Of a stretch of DNA of 64,000 nt, positions 1 to 12,340 are shown one piece after another (position 1 is the first letter of the stretch; every line of letters begins with the position of its first letter). The notes under the pieces are model-generated. The model made no database searches, was not told where the DNA came from, and worked only from the letters and a program-made list of their open reading frames with translations. A program made the translations under genes and the position numbers. The stretch is taken from positions 310,001 through 374,000 of the forward strand of contig NZ_QEWO01000001.1 in assembly GCF_003402235.1 (NCBI RefSeq), read 5' to 3'. The DNA is from Parahaliea mediterranea (GTDB taxonomy: Bacteria > Pseudomonadota > Gammaproteobacteria > Pseudomonadales > Halieaceae).

Positions 1-2515
1 GTTCTTTGCGGCGGGTGGCGCGGGCGATGTCGTCGCTGATACCCGGGGCCACCGCCCGCGCGCCCAGCCCTTTGTAGGCGGCGCTGCGCGCTTTGACATG
101 GCCAAAGGCCAGGGCCTCCACCGGTTGCTGGCTGGCCATGCTGTACAGGGGCAACTGGGGCTGGGTGGGGCGCTGGCCGAGCCAGTGGCTCGCCTCACAG
201 CTGCCGGTTTTGTAGTCGATGATGGTGACGGCGCCGTCTGCGGCACCGGCGACTTCAGCCCCGACGCGGTCGATGCGGTCCACCTGCAGGTGCAGGTGCA
301 GTGGCCCCAGGGCGATGTCCTGGCGCTGCTCCCGCGCGATAACCGCAAAGGGCTCGCGCTGGCGCTCCAGTGCCAGCCACTCCTGCAACAGGGTGTGGAG
401 ATAGCGCTGCTCCTGGGCGATGCAGGCGCTGCCCACCGCCAGGCGCCGTGCGGTGGGCAGCGCGTCGATGGCGGCCGCGGCGGCCCGTGCCAGCAGCTGC
501 GACTCGGCAGCGGCGTCAAGGGCCGCCAAGGCGGCGGAGGTTTCCAGTTCGCCCCAGATGACAAACAGGGCCTGGTGAACCAGGGTGCCCCGCTCGGCGG
601 CGTTCAGGGCCAGGCTGGGTTCCGACAGCGCCTGCAGGCGCAGCCGGCGCCGGGCAAAGGCGCGAAAAGGACAGTGGGACTGATCCTCAATCAGCCCGCT
701 GCCGCCGCCGGTACGGGCCAGTTCTTCGGCATCCGGCGCCGGGGCGCTGTGGTCTGCCAGCCATTCGATGTCGCGCTCCTGCCATTGTTGCAGCCAGGCC
801 CCTGGCGGGCCCGCTTCGGCCGCGTCCTGTTGCCAGGTAAAGTCCTCCAGCAGCGCGCTGGGCAGCTCCGGTGCGCCGTCGATGCTCTGGCTGTAGCTGG
901 CAATCAGCGTGCGGCTGCAGGCCCGGTACTGCTGCAACAGGCTGTGGGCGTAGCGCCATTCCCGCTCGGCGCTGGCGTGAGGCATGGCGCATTCGCGCTG
1001 TAATGACAGGGGCAGGAAGGGGTTGGGCCGCGCCGGCGCCGGCCACTGGCTGGCCTGCATGCCGCACAGCCAGAGAGCATCGAACTCAAGGCCCGCTGCC
1101 TCCAGCGGCCCCAGTACCTGGATACGGCTGTCTTCGGTGCGCGGCTGGAAACTGGTGTCCTGGCAGCACTGGCGCAACAGCCCCAGCGCGTCGGCAAAGC
1201 CCAGCGGGCCGCACACCGCGTCGAAGGCGCCCAGTGCGTCCAGCTGCCGGTAGGCCTCTTCCACCTGCTGGTATTCGAGCGAGTCCAGCCCGCCCTCCCC
1301 CGGCCAGCCCCACAGGGCGAGCAGTTGGTGGAAGCGCTCCGCCCACTGCGAAGGCAGTGCCGGCTCGCGCAATGCCCGCTGGCCGGCGCAGTCCAGCAGA
1401 ATGTGGCCCAGGCGCAGGTCTTTGGCCAGGTTGCGCAGGGCGCCGGCTTCGATGGTCTCGCGGCCGTGGTCGTGCAGGCGAGTGACAAACGCCAGTCCCT
1501 CGGGGCTGTAGCGATCCGGCAGCTGCAAAAAACGCGAGCGCAGCAGGGCCAGCACGCGTTGCACGGGCGCCGGGGCATTCACCGCCGCCAGGGCCGCCAG
1601 CGCATCACGCACCACCGGCACCTCGGCCAGTTGCCAGCCGGTGGAGAAGTTCACCGGCAGCGCCGCGTAGTTGGCATCCAGGCAGTCGAATTCGCGCCGC
1701 AGCAGGTATTCCAGCCGCTGCCGGTCACCGCGCATATCGTCGAGCACAATGCCGATACTGGCGCCGGCGTGCGCGTCGTAGGTGACTCGGGCCCAGCGCG
1801 CCACTGCCTGCAATTCGCTATTGCGATCGGCAAAGGCCCTGGCCTGGCAATCCGCCACCGGGGCCGGCTGGGGCAGTTCGGCAACTTCGGCGCAGGCATG
1901 GGTTAACGCTGTGCGCAGCAGGGGTGGCACGTCATCGAAGGCAATCAACAGCGCGCGCGGCCGGTTGCCTTGCGCCAGTGCGGCGCCCTGCAGGGCGGCA
2001 ATCACATCAAGGCCTGTGGCCAGGCCCCCGTCCGCCAACCGCGCCTCAAAGGCGTCCAGCCAGCGCAAAAAGGTGGCGCAATCGGTATCCAGGCGAAAGC
2101 GGGCGGCAATGCCCGCCGCCTGGCGATCCACCTGCCAGCGCAGCAACTGGTTGCGGGCCTGCTGCGCCTGGCTGGCGGCGGCCTGTGATTGCAGCAGGCT
2201 GTAGTCACCCTGCTGCTGATCCTGCTCAATTACCTGGCGCCACAGCAGCAGGGCCTGTGACGTCTCCAGCAGTTGGCGGCGCAGTGGGGGCTGCTGCCAG
2301 GCGGCCTGTTGCCAGCGCTGCACCAGCCAGCTCTCTGCGGGATACACCGGCAGTGGCGACCAGGCGCGCAGGCCCGCAGTGCGCTGGCGCGCATCCCATT
2401 CGGCCTTGATCCGGCGCGCCAGGCGCAGGTTGGGGGTGAGCAGCACATAATCCTGCTGGATATAGGGCAGCAGCGGCTCAAGGTCATAGCGTGAGCCGGC
2501 GGTATCGCGCGCCAA
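1..2515 (-). CDS. PD-(D/E)XK family DNA repair nuclease (AddB-like), 3' end outside window
   Basis: An open reading frame of 838 codons enters from the left edge and starts at a TTG (2515) preceded at 7 nt by a perfect Shine-Dalgarno AAGGAGG (2523-2529); an in-frame ATG at 2551 is the alternative. The C-terminal part carries the RecB-type nuclease motifs in order: His647 in GTLVHQ, Asp746 in QVDRID, Asp767 and Lys769 in IIDYKTG, then a QLPLYS motif. The N-terminal 600 residues resemble the helicase-like part of AddB-type proteins and of the 'probable DNA repair protein' family (TIGR03623), usually encoded next to a UvrD-like helicase. I see no four-Cys Fe-S arrangement in the visible part. 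The role in double-strand-break processing is inferred from the family. Confidence 0.85.
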   Translation of the reverse strand, partial: MARDTAGSRYDLEPLLPYIQQDYVLLTPNLRLARRIKAEWDARQRTAGLRAWSPLPVYPAESWLVQRWQQAAWQQPPLRRQLLETSQALLLWRQVIEQDQQQGDYSLLQSQAAASQAQQARNQLLRWQVDRQAAGIAARFRLDTDCATFLRWLDAFEARLADGGLATGLDVIAALQGAALAQGNRPRALLIAFDDVPPLLRTALTHACAEVAELPQPAPVADCQARAFADRNSELQAVARWARVTYDAHAGASIGIVLDDMRGDRQRLEYLLRREFDCLDANYAALPVNFSTGWQLAEVPVVRDALAALAAVNAPAPVQRVLALLRSRFLQLPDRYSPEGLAFVTRLHDHGRETIEAGALRNLAKDLRLGHILLDCAGQRALREPALPSQWAERFHQLLALWGWPGEGGLDSLEYQQVEEAYRQLDALGAFDAVCGPLGFADALGLLRQCCQDTSFQPRTEDSRIQVLGPLEAAGLEFDALWLCGMQASQWPAPARPNPFLPLSLQRECAMPHASAEREWRYAHSLLQQYRACSRTLIASYSQSIDGAPELPSALLEDFTWQQDAAEAGPPGAWLQQWQERDIEWLADHSAPAPDAEELARTGGGSGLIEDQSHCPFRAFARRRLRLQALSEPSLALNAAERGTLVHQALFVIWGELETSAALAALDAAAESQLLARAAAAAIDALPTARRLAVGSACIAQEQRYLHTLLQEWLALERQREPFAVIAREQRQDIALGPLHLHLQVDRIDRVGAEVAGAADGAVTIIDYKTGSCEASHWLGQRPTQPQLPLYSMASQQPVEALAFGHVKARSAAYKGLGARAVAPGISDDIARATRRKE

Positions 2516-2571
2516 AGGGCGTCCTCCTTGATCTGGCGGGTGCCGGGCCATTCTACCCAAAGGCCGCAGGC

Positions 2572-2582
2572 TGCTATAGAAT
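2572..2582 (+). promoter_or_regulatory. Possible extended -10 promoter of the DAHP synthase gene
   Basis: TGC followed by TATAGAAT lies about 100 nt upstream of the DAHP synthase ATG and is followed by a GC-rich CGCGCC discriminator. No good -35 is visible, as expected for an extended -10 promoter. Similar elements precede metH and nfuA. Confidence 0.4.
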
Positions 2583-2678
2583 GTCGCGCCCTCCAGCGGG
2601 CGAATGGCGTACCTGTTGCCGCACAACTGCATAGCCATGGCCGGCGCGAGAGGCAAACACTCTAGCAGGTAAGCAGTA

Positions 2679-3752
2679 ATGAGCAACACAGCCGTACACA
2701 ATATCAATGTCGCCTCCCAGGATGTGCTGATCACCCCGGAGCAGCTGAAAAGCGCCCTGCCCCTGAGCGACGCGGCCCAGCGCATGGTCACCGGCAGCCG
2801 CCAGACCATTTGGGACATTCTCGACCGCAAGGACCCGCGCCTGTTTGTGGTGGTGGGCCCCTGCTCCATCCACGACCCGGCAGCCGCCCTGGACTATGCC
2901 CGGCGCCTGCGCGAACTGGCCGAGGAAGTCTCCGACACGCTCTACATTGTGATGCGCGTGTACTTTGAGAAACCCCGCACTACCGTGGGCTGGAAGGGGC
3001 TGATCAACGACCCCTACCTGGACGACTCCTTCAAGATCGAGGAAGGTCTGCACATCGGCCGCAAACTGCTGCTGGACATTCTCGAGCTGGGCCTGCCCAC
3101 CTCCACCGAGGCGCTGGACCCGATTTCGCCGCAGTACCTGCAGGATCTGATCAGTTGGTCCGCCATTGGCGCGCGCACCACCGAATCCCAGACCCACCGG
3201 GAAATGGCCAGCGGCCTGTCCTGCGCCGTGGGCTTCAAGAACGGCACCGACGGTGGCCTGACCGTGGCCACCAACGCCCTCAACTCGGTGGCCAAGCCCC
3301 ACCGCTTCCTGGGCATCAATCACGAGGGGCAGGTGTCGGTTTACACCACCAAGGGCAACCGCTACGGCCATGTGGTGCTGCGTGGTGGCAGCGCGGGGCC
3401 AAACTACGATTCAGTACACGTGAAACTGTGCGAGGATGCGCTGGAGAAGGCCAAGGTGCCGCAGAACATCATGGTGGACTGCTCCCACGCCAACTCCAAC
3501 AAACAGCCCGAGCTGCAGCCGCTGGTGATGGAAGACGTGACCCACCAGATTCTGGAAGGCAACCGCTCGATAGTGGGGCTGATGATCGAGAGCAACCTGA
3601 AGGCGGGCAATCAGTCGATCCCGGAGAATCTGGCCGACCTGGAATACGGCGTATCCGTCACCGATGGCTGCATCGACTGGGATACCACCGCGAATGCCCT
3701 GCGGGAAATGCGGGCCAAGCTGAAAACTGTGCTACCGGGGCGCAAGGCCTGA
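2679..3752 (+). CDS. aroF: 3-deoxy-7-phosphoheptulonate (DAHP) synthase, class I
   Basis: 357 residues, matching the 350-356 of E. coli AroF/AroG/AroH. It condenses phosphoenolpyruvate and erythrose 4-phosphate in the first step of the shikimate pathway in the cytoplasm. Diagnostic stretches are VVGPCSIHD (metal-binding Cys, about residue 63), EKPRTTVGWKGLINDP, ARTTESQTHREMASGLS, VGFKNGTDG, MVDCSHANSNK and GLMIESN. The N-terminus (VLITPEQLK) is closest to the tyrosine-sensitive AroF type, but the feedback specificity cannot be decided from sequence alone. It stands alone between a divergent nuclease gene and convergent nfuA. No attenuator or TyrR box was recognised. Confidence 0.93.
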   Translation: MSNTAVHNINVASQDVLITPEQLKSALPLSDAAQRMVTGSRQTIWDILDRKDPRLFVVVGPCSIHDPAAALDYARRLRELAEEVSDTLYIVMRVYFEKPRTTVGWKGLINDPYLDDSFKIEEGLHIGRKLLLDILELGLPTSTEALDPISPQYLQDLISWSAIGARTTESQTHREMASGLSCAVGFKNGTDGGLTVATNALNSVAKPHRFLGINHEGQVSVYTTKGNRYGHVVLRGGSAGPNYDSVHVKLCEDALEKAKVPQNIMVDCSHANSNKQPELQPLVMEDVTHQILEGNRSIVGLMIESNLKAGNQSIPENLADLEYGVSVTDGCIDWDTTANALREMRAKLKTVLPGRKA

Positions 3753-3795
3753 GGCACAGCACTAGAACGCCGCCAGAAAAACAACAGCAATCAAT

Positions 3796-3824
3796 GCAAA
3801 AAGGGCCAGCAAATGCCGGCCCTT
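3796..3824 (-). terminator. Intrinsic terminator of nfuA
   Basis: A 7-bp stem AAGGGCC/GGCCCTT (3801-3807 with 3818-3824) plus an inner GC pair is followed on the minus strand by TTTTT. It lies 20 nt past the nfuA stop, in the convergent gap with aroF. Confidence 0.75.
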
Positions 3825-3843
3825 GCAGTCTCCACACCCTGGG

Positions 3844-4419
3844 TCAGATGTAAGCGTTCGAGCGGTCCGTGTGATCGGTCATGTCACGCACACCCGCCAG
3901 CATCGGCAGCTGCTCCAGCAGGGTTTTCTCCACCCCACCCTTGAGGGTCTGGTCGACCATGCCGCAGCCCTGGCAACCGCCGCCAAAGCGCAGGATGGCG
4001 TAGTTGTCATCGGTGACCTCCACCAGGCTCACTTCGCCGCCATGGGCCGCCAGCGCCGGATTCACTTCGTTGTAGAGCACGTAGTTGATGCGATCTTCCA
4101 GCGGGCTGTTCTCGTCCACCCGGGGCAGCTTGGCATTGGGGGCCTTGATGGTGAGCTGGCCGCCCATGCGGTCTTTGGAGTAATCGACCAGCGCGTCTTC
4201 CAGGTAAGGCAGGCTGCGGCCATCGAACCAGGCGGTGAATTTCTCGTAGGGGCGCTCTTCATCGCCCTCCTGCACATCGCCGTCGCGGGCGTAGGCAATG
4301 CAGGTTTCGGCGCGGGGCGTGCCGGGCTGGTTGATAAAAACACGGACGCCAAGGGTGTCTTCCTGCTTGGACAGCAGTTCGGCGAGATAGTCCTGGGCGG
4401 ATTCGGTGATGGTGACCAT
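3844..4419 (-). CDS. nfuA: Fe-S biogenesis protein NfuA
   Basis: 191 residues, the usual NfuA length. The N-terminal two thirds is a degenerate A-type (IscA-like) domain lacking the three catalytic Cys. The C-terminal Nfu domain has the CxxC motif in GGGCQGCGM that binds a [4Fe-4S] cluster across a dimer, for delivery to apo-proteins under oxidative stress or iron limitation. It ends with a proper terminator in the convergent gap with aroF. A TGC-TAGAAT extended -10 lies about 50 nt upstream of the ATG. Client proteins in this window could include the 4Fe-4S enzymes CysI and ETF-quinone oxidoreductase, but that is inference. Confidence 0.95.
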   Translation of the reverse strand: MVTITESAQDYLAELLSKQEDTLGVRVFINQPGTPRAETCIAYARDGDVQEGDEERPYEKFTAWFDGRSLPYLEDALVDYSKDRMGGQLTIKAPNAKLPRVDENSPLEDRINYVLYNEVNPALAAHGGEVSLVEVTDDNYAILRFGGGCQGCGMVDQTLKGGVEKTLLEQLPMLAGVRDMTDHTDRSNAYI

Positions 4420-4467
4420 AGCGAGCTCGATTCCGGTGAAACGTGTTTCCGAGTAAAACGGTCAGGT

Positions 4468-4476
4468 ATTCTAGCA
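4468..4476 (-). promoter_or_regulatory. Possible extended -10 promoter of nfuA
   Basis: On the minus strand TGC is followed by TAGAAT, 48 nt before the nfuA ATG. No convincing -35 is seen at 16-18 nt. No IscR-type palindrome was recognised here. Confidence 0.4.
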
Positions 4477-4534
4477 CCCTCTCTAGCTATCTACGAGAAG
4501 TCTTTGAATTTGAACGCCCTTGCCGGCCTCGTTC

Positions 4535-4574
4535 TGCTAGAATACGCGCCCTCTCGCCGGCCCTGGCGGCCGGC
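4535..4574 (+). promoter_or_regulatory. Extended -10 and leader hairpin of metH
   Basis: TGC-TAGAAT (4535-4543) lies 73 nt before the metH ATG and is followed by ACGCGCC. The predicted leader then contains a 7-bp GC hairpin, GCCGGCC (4556-4562) with GGCCGGC (4568-4574) around a 5-nt loop, with no U-run. I looked for cobalamin- or SAM-riboswitch signatures in the roughly 115-nt leader and found none. Confidence 0.4.
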
Positions 4575-4615
4575 TGGCACCGTGAAACAGCGCAATTGAA
4601 CCGCAGGATGTAACC

Positions 4616-8302
<3,687 letters not shown>

Positions 8303-8312
8303 GAGTGCTGCC

Positions 8313-8543
8313 ATGGATGAGCAAAAACCACCGACAAACGACAAGGAAAAACTCAGCCCCTGGCAGGTTGTAAGCTCGGTCTTCGCCGCCGGCTTCGGGG
8401 TTCAGAGCAGTCGCAATCGCGAAAGGGATTTCAAGCAGGGCCGGTTCGGGGTGTTTATCGCCGCGGGGATTATCTTCACCCTGCTGTTCATGGGCACCGT
8501 GTATACGGTGGTGCAGCTGGTACTGAAAAACGCCGGCCACTAG
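8313..8543 (+). CDS. DUF2970 family single-pass membrane miniprotein
   Basis: 76 residues from the ATG at 8313. An upstream in-frame ATG at 8295 would overlap the end of metH by 8 nt and add six residues; I prefer 8313 because GAGAG lies just upstream. The protein has a charged N-terminal segment (KLSPWQVVSSVFAAGFGVQ, then an Arg/Asp-rich stretch) and one hydrophobic helix at about residues 47-70. This is the layout of the DUF2970 family of small proteobacterial inner-membrane proteins, whose function is unknown. It starts 10 nt after metH and is probably cotranscribed with it. Confidence 0.75.
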   Translation: MDEQKPPTNDKEKLSPWQVVSSVFAAGFGVQSSRNRERDFKQGRFGVFIAAGIIFTLLFMGTVYTVVQLVLKNAGH

Positions 8544-8570
8544 GGCGTGAGCGGCGCCTTTGGCGCGTGC

Positions 8571-8684
8571 TTATTGCGGCATGCCAGACAGCCACAGATA
8601 CAGGCTGAAAACTACGATGGTGATAATGGCGGTGGCCGCAATTGCGTCGGCGCTGCCGTCGGTGTGCTGGGATTGACCTGACAT
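8571..8684 (-). CDS. Predicted 37-residue membrane miniprotein
   Basis: A short frame starts at ATG 8684 behind a near-perfect Shine-Dalgarno AAGGAGT (7-nt spacing) and ends with TAA at 8573-8571. The first 15 residues are polar (MSGQSQHTDG...), followed by about 20 hydrophobic residues (AIAATAIITIVVFSLYLWL) and a short SGMPQ tail, that is, one transmembrane helix. I do not recognise the family; the size is like that of small subunits of membrane complexes such as CydX or CcoQ, but nothing in the sequence shows that. It is convergent with the DUF2970 gene and divergent from cysI. The strong RBS and clean hydrophobic pattern are the reasons for calling it real. Confidence 0.6.
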   Translation of the reverse strand: MSGQSQHTDGSADAIAATAIITIVVFSLYLWLSGMPQ

Positions 8685-8838
8685 TGAGACTCCTTATTGA
8701 TCGTCAGTGAACGCGGTTGCGCCGGCCATTATAGCAGTGCTCGGCCACTTGGGAAGGCGCCCGGCAAGGCCTTGCCCTGGCCGGCAAATCGGGTTCTAAC
8801 CTTATGAAAAGAAGGCATATTTAACCCATAACCTTTTC

Positions 8839-8847
8839 TGGTATGGT
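8839..8847 (+). promoter_or_regulatory. Possible extended -10 of cysI
   Basis: TGG-TATGGT lies 43 nt before the cysI ATG in a locally AT-rich stretch (8800-8845), followed by AGCGCCCC. A CysB site was not recognised. Confidence 0.35.
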
Positions 8848-8890
8848 AGCGCCCCAACGCGAACCAGCCAGTGGTGACAGGATCCACCTG

Positions 8891-10555
8891 ATGTACGTTT
8901 ACGACCAATATGACCAGCGCATCATCGACGAGCGCGTGGCCCAGTTCCGGGACCAGACCCAGCGTTACCTCGCCGGCAAAATCACCGACGAGCAGTTCCT
9001 GCCCCTGCGCCTGCAGAACGGCCTGTATATCCAGCGCCTGGCGCCGATGATGCGCATTGCCGTGCCCTACGGCCTGCTCAATTCAAAACAGCTGCGCAAG
9101 CTCGCCTACATCACCCGCCACTACGACAAGGGCTACGCCCACGTCAGCACCCGGCAGAACATCCAGCTTAACTGGCCCCTGCTGGAAGAGGTGCCGGACA
9201 TCCTGGCGGAACTGGCCGAGGTGCAGATGCACGCCGTGCAGACCAGTGGCAACTGCATTCGCAACACCACCACCGACCAGTTTGCCGGCGTGGCGCGGGA
9301 CGAGTTGGAAGACCCCCGCCCCTGGTGCGAAATCATTCGCCAGTGGAGCACCTTCCACCCCGAATTCGCCTTCCTGCCGCGTAAATTCAAGATCGCGGTG
9401 TGCGCCACCGAAGAAGACCGCGCCGCCATCCACGCCCACGACATCGGTGTGGAACTGGTGCCCAATGCCGCTGGCGAGATCGGTTTTAAAGTCCTGGCCG
9501 GTGGCGGCCTGGGGCGCACCCCGGTAATTGGCTCCGTGGTCAGCGAATGGATCGAGAAAAAACACCTGCTGACCTTCCTCGAAGCCATCCTGCGGGTGTA
9601 CAACCAGCACGGCCGCCGCGACAATAAGTTCAAGGCCCGCATCAAGATCCTGGTCAAGGCCATGGGCATTGAGGCCTTCCGCGAGGCCGTGGCGAAGGAA
9701 TGGGCCCTGGTCAAAGACGGCCCAAGCACCCTGACCGACGAGGAAATCGCTCGCGCCAAGTCCTTCTTTACCGACCCGGCATACGAGCCCTTCGATGATG
9801 CTGCGAGCTCGGCCGCCCTCGCCGAACAGGCCGCGGCCGACCCGATTTTCGGCAACTGGATCAAGCGCAACACGGTGCAGCACCGGGTGCCCGGCTACCA
9901 GGCCGTCACCATTTCCCTCAAGCTGACCGGCCACGCACCGGGTGACATTACCGACCGGCAGCTGGAATTGCTCGCCGACCTGGCGGACCAGTTCAGCTTT
10001 GGTGAAATCCGCACTACCCACCAGCAGAACATGGTGCTGGCAGACGTGCGCCAGCAGGACCTTTACGCACTGTGGCAGCAGCTGCAGGCGGCGGGCCTGG
10101 CCACAGCCAACATCGGCTACCTCACCGACATCATCTGCTGTCCGGGCGGTGATTACTGCTCCCTTGCCAACGCCAAATCCATCCCCGTGGCAGAGGCCAT
10201 CCAGTCCCGCTTCGATGACCTGGACTACGTCTACGACCTCGGCCCGCTGGAGCTCAATATCAGCGGTTGCATGAACGCCTGCGGCCACCACCATATCGGC
10301 CACATTGGTATTCTCGGCGTCGATAAAAAGGGCGAGGAGTTCTACCAGGTCTCCCTCGGCGGCAGCCAGGCCAAGGACGCGTCCCTCGGTAAAATCCTCG
10401 GCCCCTCCTTCAAGCAGGAAGACATGCCAGAGGTCATGGAAAAAATCATCAACACCTACGTTGATCTGCGCGGCGAAGAGGAAACCTTCCTGGAAACCTA
10501 CCGCCGCGTGGGTATCGACCCCTTCAAGGAGCGCGTCTATGCCAAGGCTGATTAA
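8891..10555 (+). CDS. cysI: Sulfite reductase hemoprotein (nitrite/sulfite reductase family)
   Basis: 554 residues from the ATG at 8891, whose first residues MYVYDQYDQ match Pseudomonas-type CysI; a start further upstream (8843) would fall in the promoter region. It has two ferredoxin-like/hemoprotein half repeats. The siroheme/[4Fe-4S] cysteines are in CCPGGDYC (about residues 417-423) and SGCMNACGHHH (about 459-465). It reduces sulfite to sulfide for cysteine synthesis in the cytoplasm. The monomeric plant/Pseudomonas style suggests ferredoxin rather than a CysJ flavoprotein as electron donor; no cysJ is in the window. The next gene, DUF934, overlaps its 3' end by 17 nt and is translationally coupled. 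Confidence 0.93.
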   Translation: MYVYDQYDQRIIDERVAQFRDQTQRYLAGKITDEQFLPLRLQNGLYIQRLAPMMRIAVPYGLLNSKQLRKLAYITRHYDKGYAHVSTRQNIQLNWPLLEEVPDILAELAEVQMHAVQTSGNCIRNTTTDQFAGVARDELEDPRPWCEIIRQWSTFHPEFAFLPRKFKIAVCATEEDRAAIHAHDIGVELVPNAAGEIGFKVLAGGGLGRTPVIGSVVSEWIEKKHLLTFLEAILRVYNQHGRRDNKFKARIKILVKAMGIEAFREAVAKEWALVKDGPSTLTDEEIARAKSFFTDPAYEPFDDAASSAALAEQAAADPIFGNWIKRNTVQHRVPGYQAVTISLKLTGHAPGDITDRQLELLADLADQFSFGEIRTTHQQNMVLADVRQQDLYALWQQLQAAGLATANIGYLTDIICCPGGDYCSLANAKSIPVAEAIQSRFDDLDYVYDLGPLELNISGCMNACGHHHIGHIGILGVDKKGEEFYQVSLGGSQAKDASLGKILGPSFKQEDMPEVMEKIINTYVDLRGEEETFLETYRRVGIDPFKERVYAKAD

Positions 10556-11009
10556 AAACGGCGAAGTCGTTACCGACGAGCGCTGGCAGGCACCGGACGC
10601 CGAAGCCGAGCAGGCCGCACCGGGCGCCATTGCCACACTGGCCCAGTGGCAGACGCTGGCCGACAAGTCCGGCAGCGCCGTGCAGCTCGAGCCCGGCGAC
10701 GGCGTGGAGGCCCTGCTGCCCCACCTGAACGAGCTGGCGCTGGTTGCCGTGAACTTCCCGGTGTTTACCGATGGCCGCGGCTTCTCCTACGCCCGGGAGC
10801 TGCGCCAGCGCGGCTACACCGGCGAACTGCGAGCGGTGGGCGCCTTTATCCGCGACCAGCTGCACTATCTCAGCCGGGTGGGCTTTGATGCCTTCCAGAT
10901 GCTCGACGAGGCAGAGCTGGAAAACGCCCTGGCCAGCCTCGGCGATTTTACCGAGCACTACCAGGCGGCCATCGACCAGCCCCTGCCACTGTTCCGGCGC
11001 CGGGCCTGA
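10539..11009 (+). CDS. DUF934 domain protein, partner of sulfite reductase
   Basis: 156 residues starting at ATG 10539, inside the end of cysI, with AAGGAG 6 nt upstream. The core (VNFPVFTDGRGFSYARELRQRGYTG, split here as VNFPVF, DGRGFSYA and LRQRGY) and the RDQLHYLSRVGFDAF segment are the hallmarks of DUF934 (PF06073). This family is almost always encoded directly after Pseudomonas-type cysI. No catalytic residues are known. A role in sulfite reductase assembly or electron delivery is inferred from constant linkage only. Confidence 0.9.
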   Translation: MPRLIKNGEVVTDERWQAPDAEAEQAAPGAIATLAQWQTLADKSGSAVQLEPGDGVEALLPHLNELALVAVNFPVFTDGRGFSYARELRQRGYTGELRAVGAFIRDQLHYLSRVGFDAFQMLDEAELENALASLGDFTEHYQAAIDQPLPLFRRRA

Positions 11010-11096
11010 TCAGGCGCAATTAATGCCGGGGACGCTTCTGTCCCCTCCCCCTCCCCTCCAGTACACTGTGAATGGACTCACGGTGGTTAGCGCGGT

Positions 11097-12275
11097 ATGG
11101 ACGGCGGCAGCATTACCTTTTCCTTTTTCCTGATTTTTACCGGCGCGGCCATCTTCGCCTCGGTGGCCCTGTACACCCGCCAGCCCCTGATCATTGCCTA
11201 TATTGCCCTGGGCGCCGCTATCGGCCCCTACGGCGCGTCGCTGGTGACCGACCTCAAGCTGCTCTCGGACATCGGCCATGTGGGCATCATCTTCCTGCTG
11301 TTCCTGCTCGGGCTGGACATGCAGCCGCGCGCACTGATCAGCACCATCCGCAAATCCACCGTGGTCGGTCTCGCCAGCTCCGCCATCTTCGCCCTGATGG
11401 GTTTTGCCGTGGCCATGGCATTCGGCTTTGCAGCGCTGGAATCACTGGTCATCGGCGCGGCGATGATGTTTTCCTCCACCATCATCGGCATCAAGCTGCT
11501 GCCCACCACCATTCTCCACCACCGCCATATCGGTGAGTTGATGATTGGCCTGCTGCTGCTGCAGGACCTGCTCGCCATCATGGTGCTGGTGCTGCTGGGG
11601 GCCGCCGGCGGCGACACCAGTGAGGATGCCATGCTGTGGGAGATCATCTTTCCCTTCCTTGCCCTGCCGCTGTTGGGCGCTGGCGCCTGGCTGGCGGTGC
11701 GCTATGTCCTGCTGCCGCTGATCACCCGCTTCGACCGCTTCCACGAATACATCTTCCTGGTGGCACTGGGCTGGTGCCTGGGCGTGGCCGAGGTCGCGGA
11801 GTTGGTCGGCCTGTCGGCGGAAATCGGCGCCTTTCTGGCGGGCATTACCATCGCCACCAGCCCCATCTCCCAGTACATCGCGGTCAACCTCAAACCCCTG
11901 CGTGATTTTTTCCTGATCCTGTTCTTCTTCTCGGTGGGGGCGCGCTTCGAACTGGCCCTGCTCGGCAGTGTGCTGGTGCCTGCACTGCTGCTATCCGCGC
12001 TGGTGCTGGGCGTGAAGCCGGTTGTGTACCGCTATCTGCTCAAGGGAATGAGCGAGAAGCGCGTGCTGGCCTGGGACCTGGGCTTTCGGCTGGGGCAAGC
12101 GAGTGAGTTTTCCCTGTTAATCGCCTATGTCGCTGTTGCCAACGGGCTGATTGGGCAGAGTGCCTCGCTGCTGATTCAGGCGACGACGATTATTACGCTG
12201 CTGGCGTCGTCATATATTGTGGTGCTGAATTATCCGACGCCGATTGCGATTTCGGATCGGTTGCGAAGGGACTGA
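11097..12275 (+). CDS. CPA2-family cation:proton antiporter
   Basis: 392 residues with about 12 hydrophobic segments and no soluble C-terminal domain, so it lacks the RCK/TrkA-N regulatory part of KefB/KefC. Signatures of the Na+/H+ exchanger domain (PF00999) include LLFLLGLDM (helix 3) and the EIGAFLAGITIA segment (about residues 241-252), with FSVGARF near the end. It probably exchanges Na+ or K+ for H+ across the inner membrane, but the ion cannot be read from sequence. It is monocistronic: 87 nt after the DUF934 gene and followed by a strong bidirectional terminator. Confidence 0.85.
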   Translation: MDGGSITFSFFLIFTGAAIFASVALYTRQPLIIAYIALGAAIGPYGASLVTDLKLLSDIGHVGIIFLLFLLGLDMQPRALISTIRKSTVVGLASSAIFALMGFAVAMAFGFAALESLVIGAAMMFSSTIIGIKLLPTTILHHRHIGELMIGLLLLQDLLAIMVLVLLGAAGGDTSEDAMLWEIIFPFLALPLLGAGAWLAVRYVLLPLITRFDRFHEYIFLVALGWCLGVAEVAELVGLSAEIGAFLAGITIATSPISQYIAVNLKPLRDFFLILFFFSVGARFELALLGSVLVPALLLSALVLGVKPVVYRYLLKGMSEKRVLAWDLGFRLGQASEFSLLIAYVAVANGLIGQSASLLIQATTIITLLASSYIVVLNYPTPIAISDRLRRD

Positions 12276-12294
12276 AAAAATAGCCCGGACACAA

Positions 12295-12320
12295 AAAAGC
12301 CGGCGCAAAGGCCGGCTTTT
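12295..12320 (+). terminator. Bidirectional intrinsic terminator
   Basis: A 10-bp stem AAAAGCCGGC (12295-12304) with GCCGGCTTTT (12311-12320) and a 6-nt loop. The flanking A- and T-runs let it serve both the antiporter gene (plus) and etfA (minus, stop at 12341). Confidence 0.85.
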
Positions 12321-12340
12321 CTGATTGGATTGACAGGCGT

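Noticed and set aside
4499-4615. Possible cobalamin or SAM riboswitch before metH
   Set aside because: The leader is only about 70 nt after the predicted promoter and lacks the B12 box and SAM-riboswitch core; only one GC hairpin is visible.
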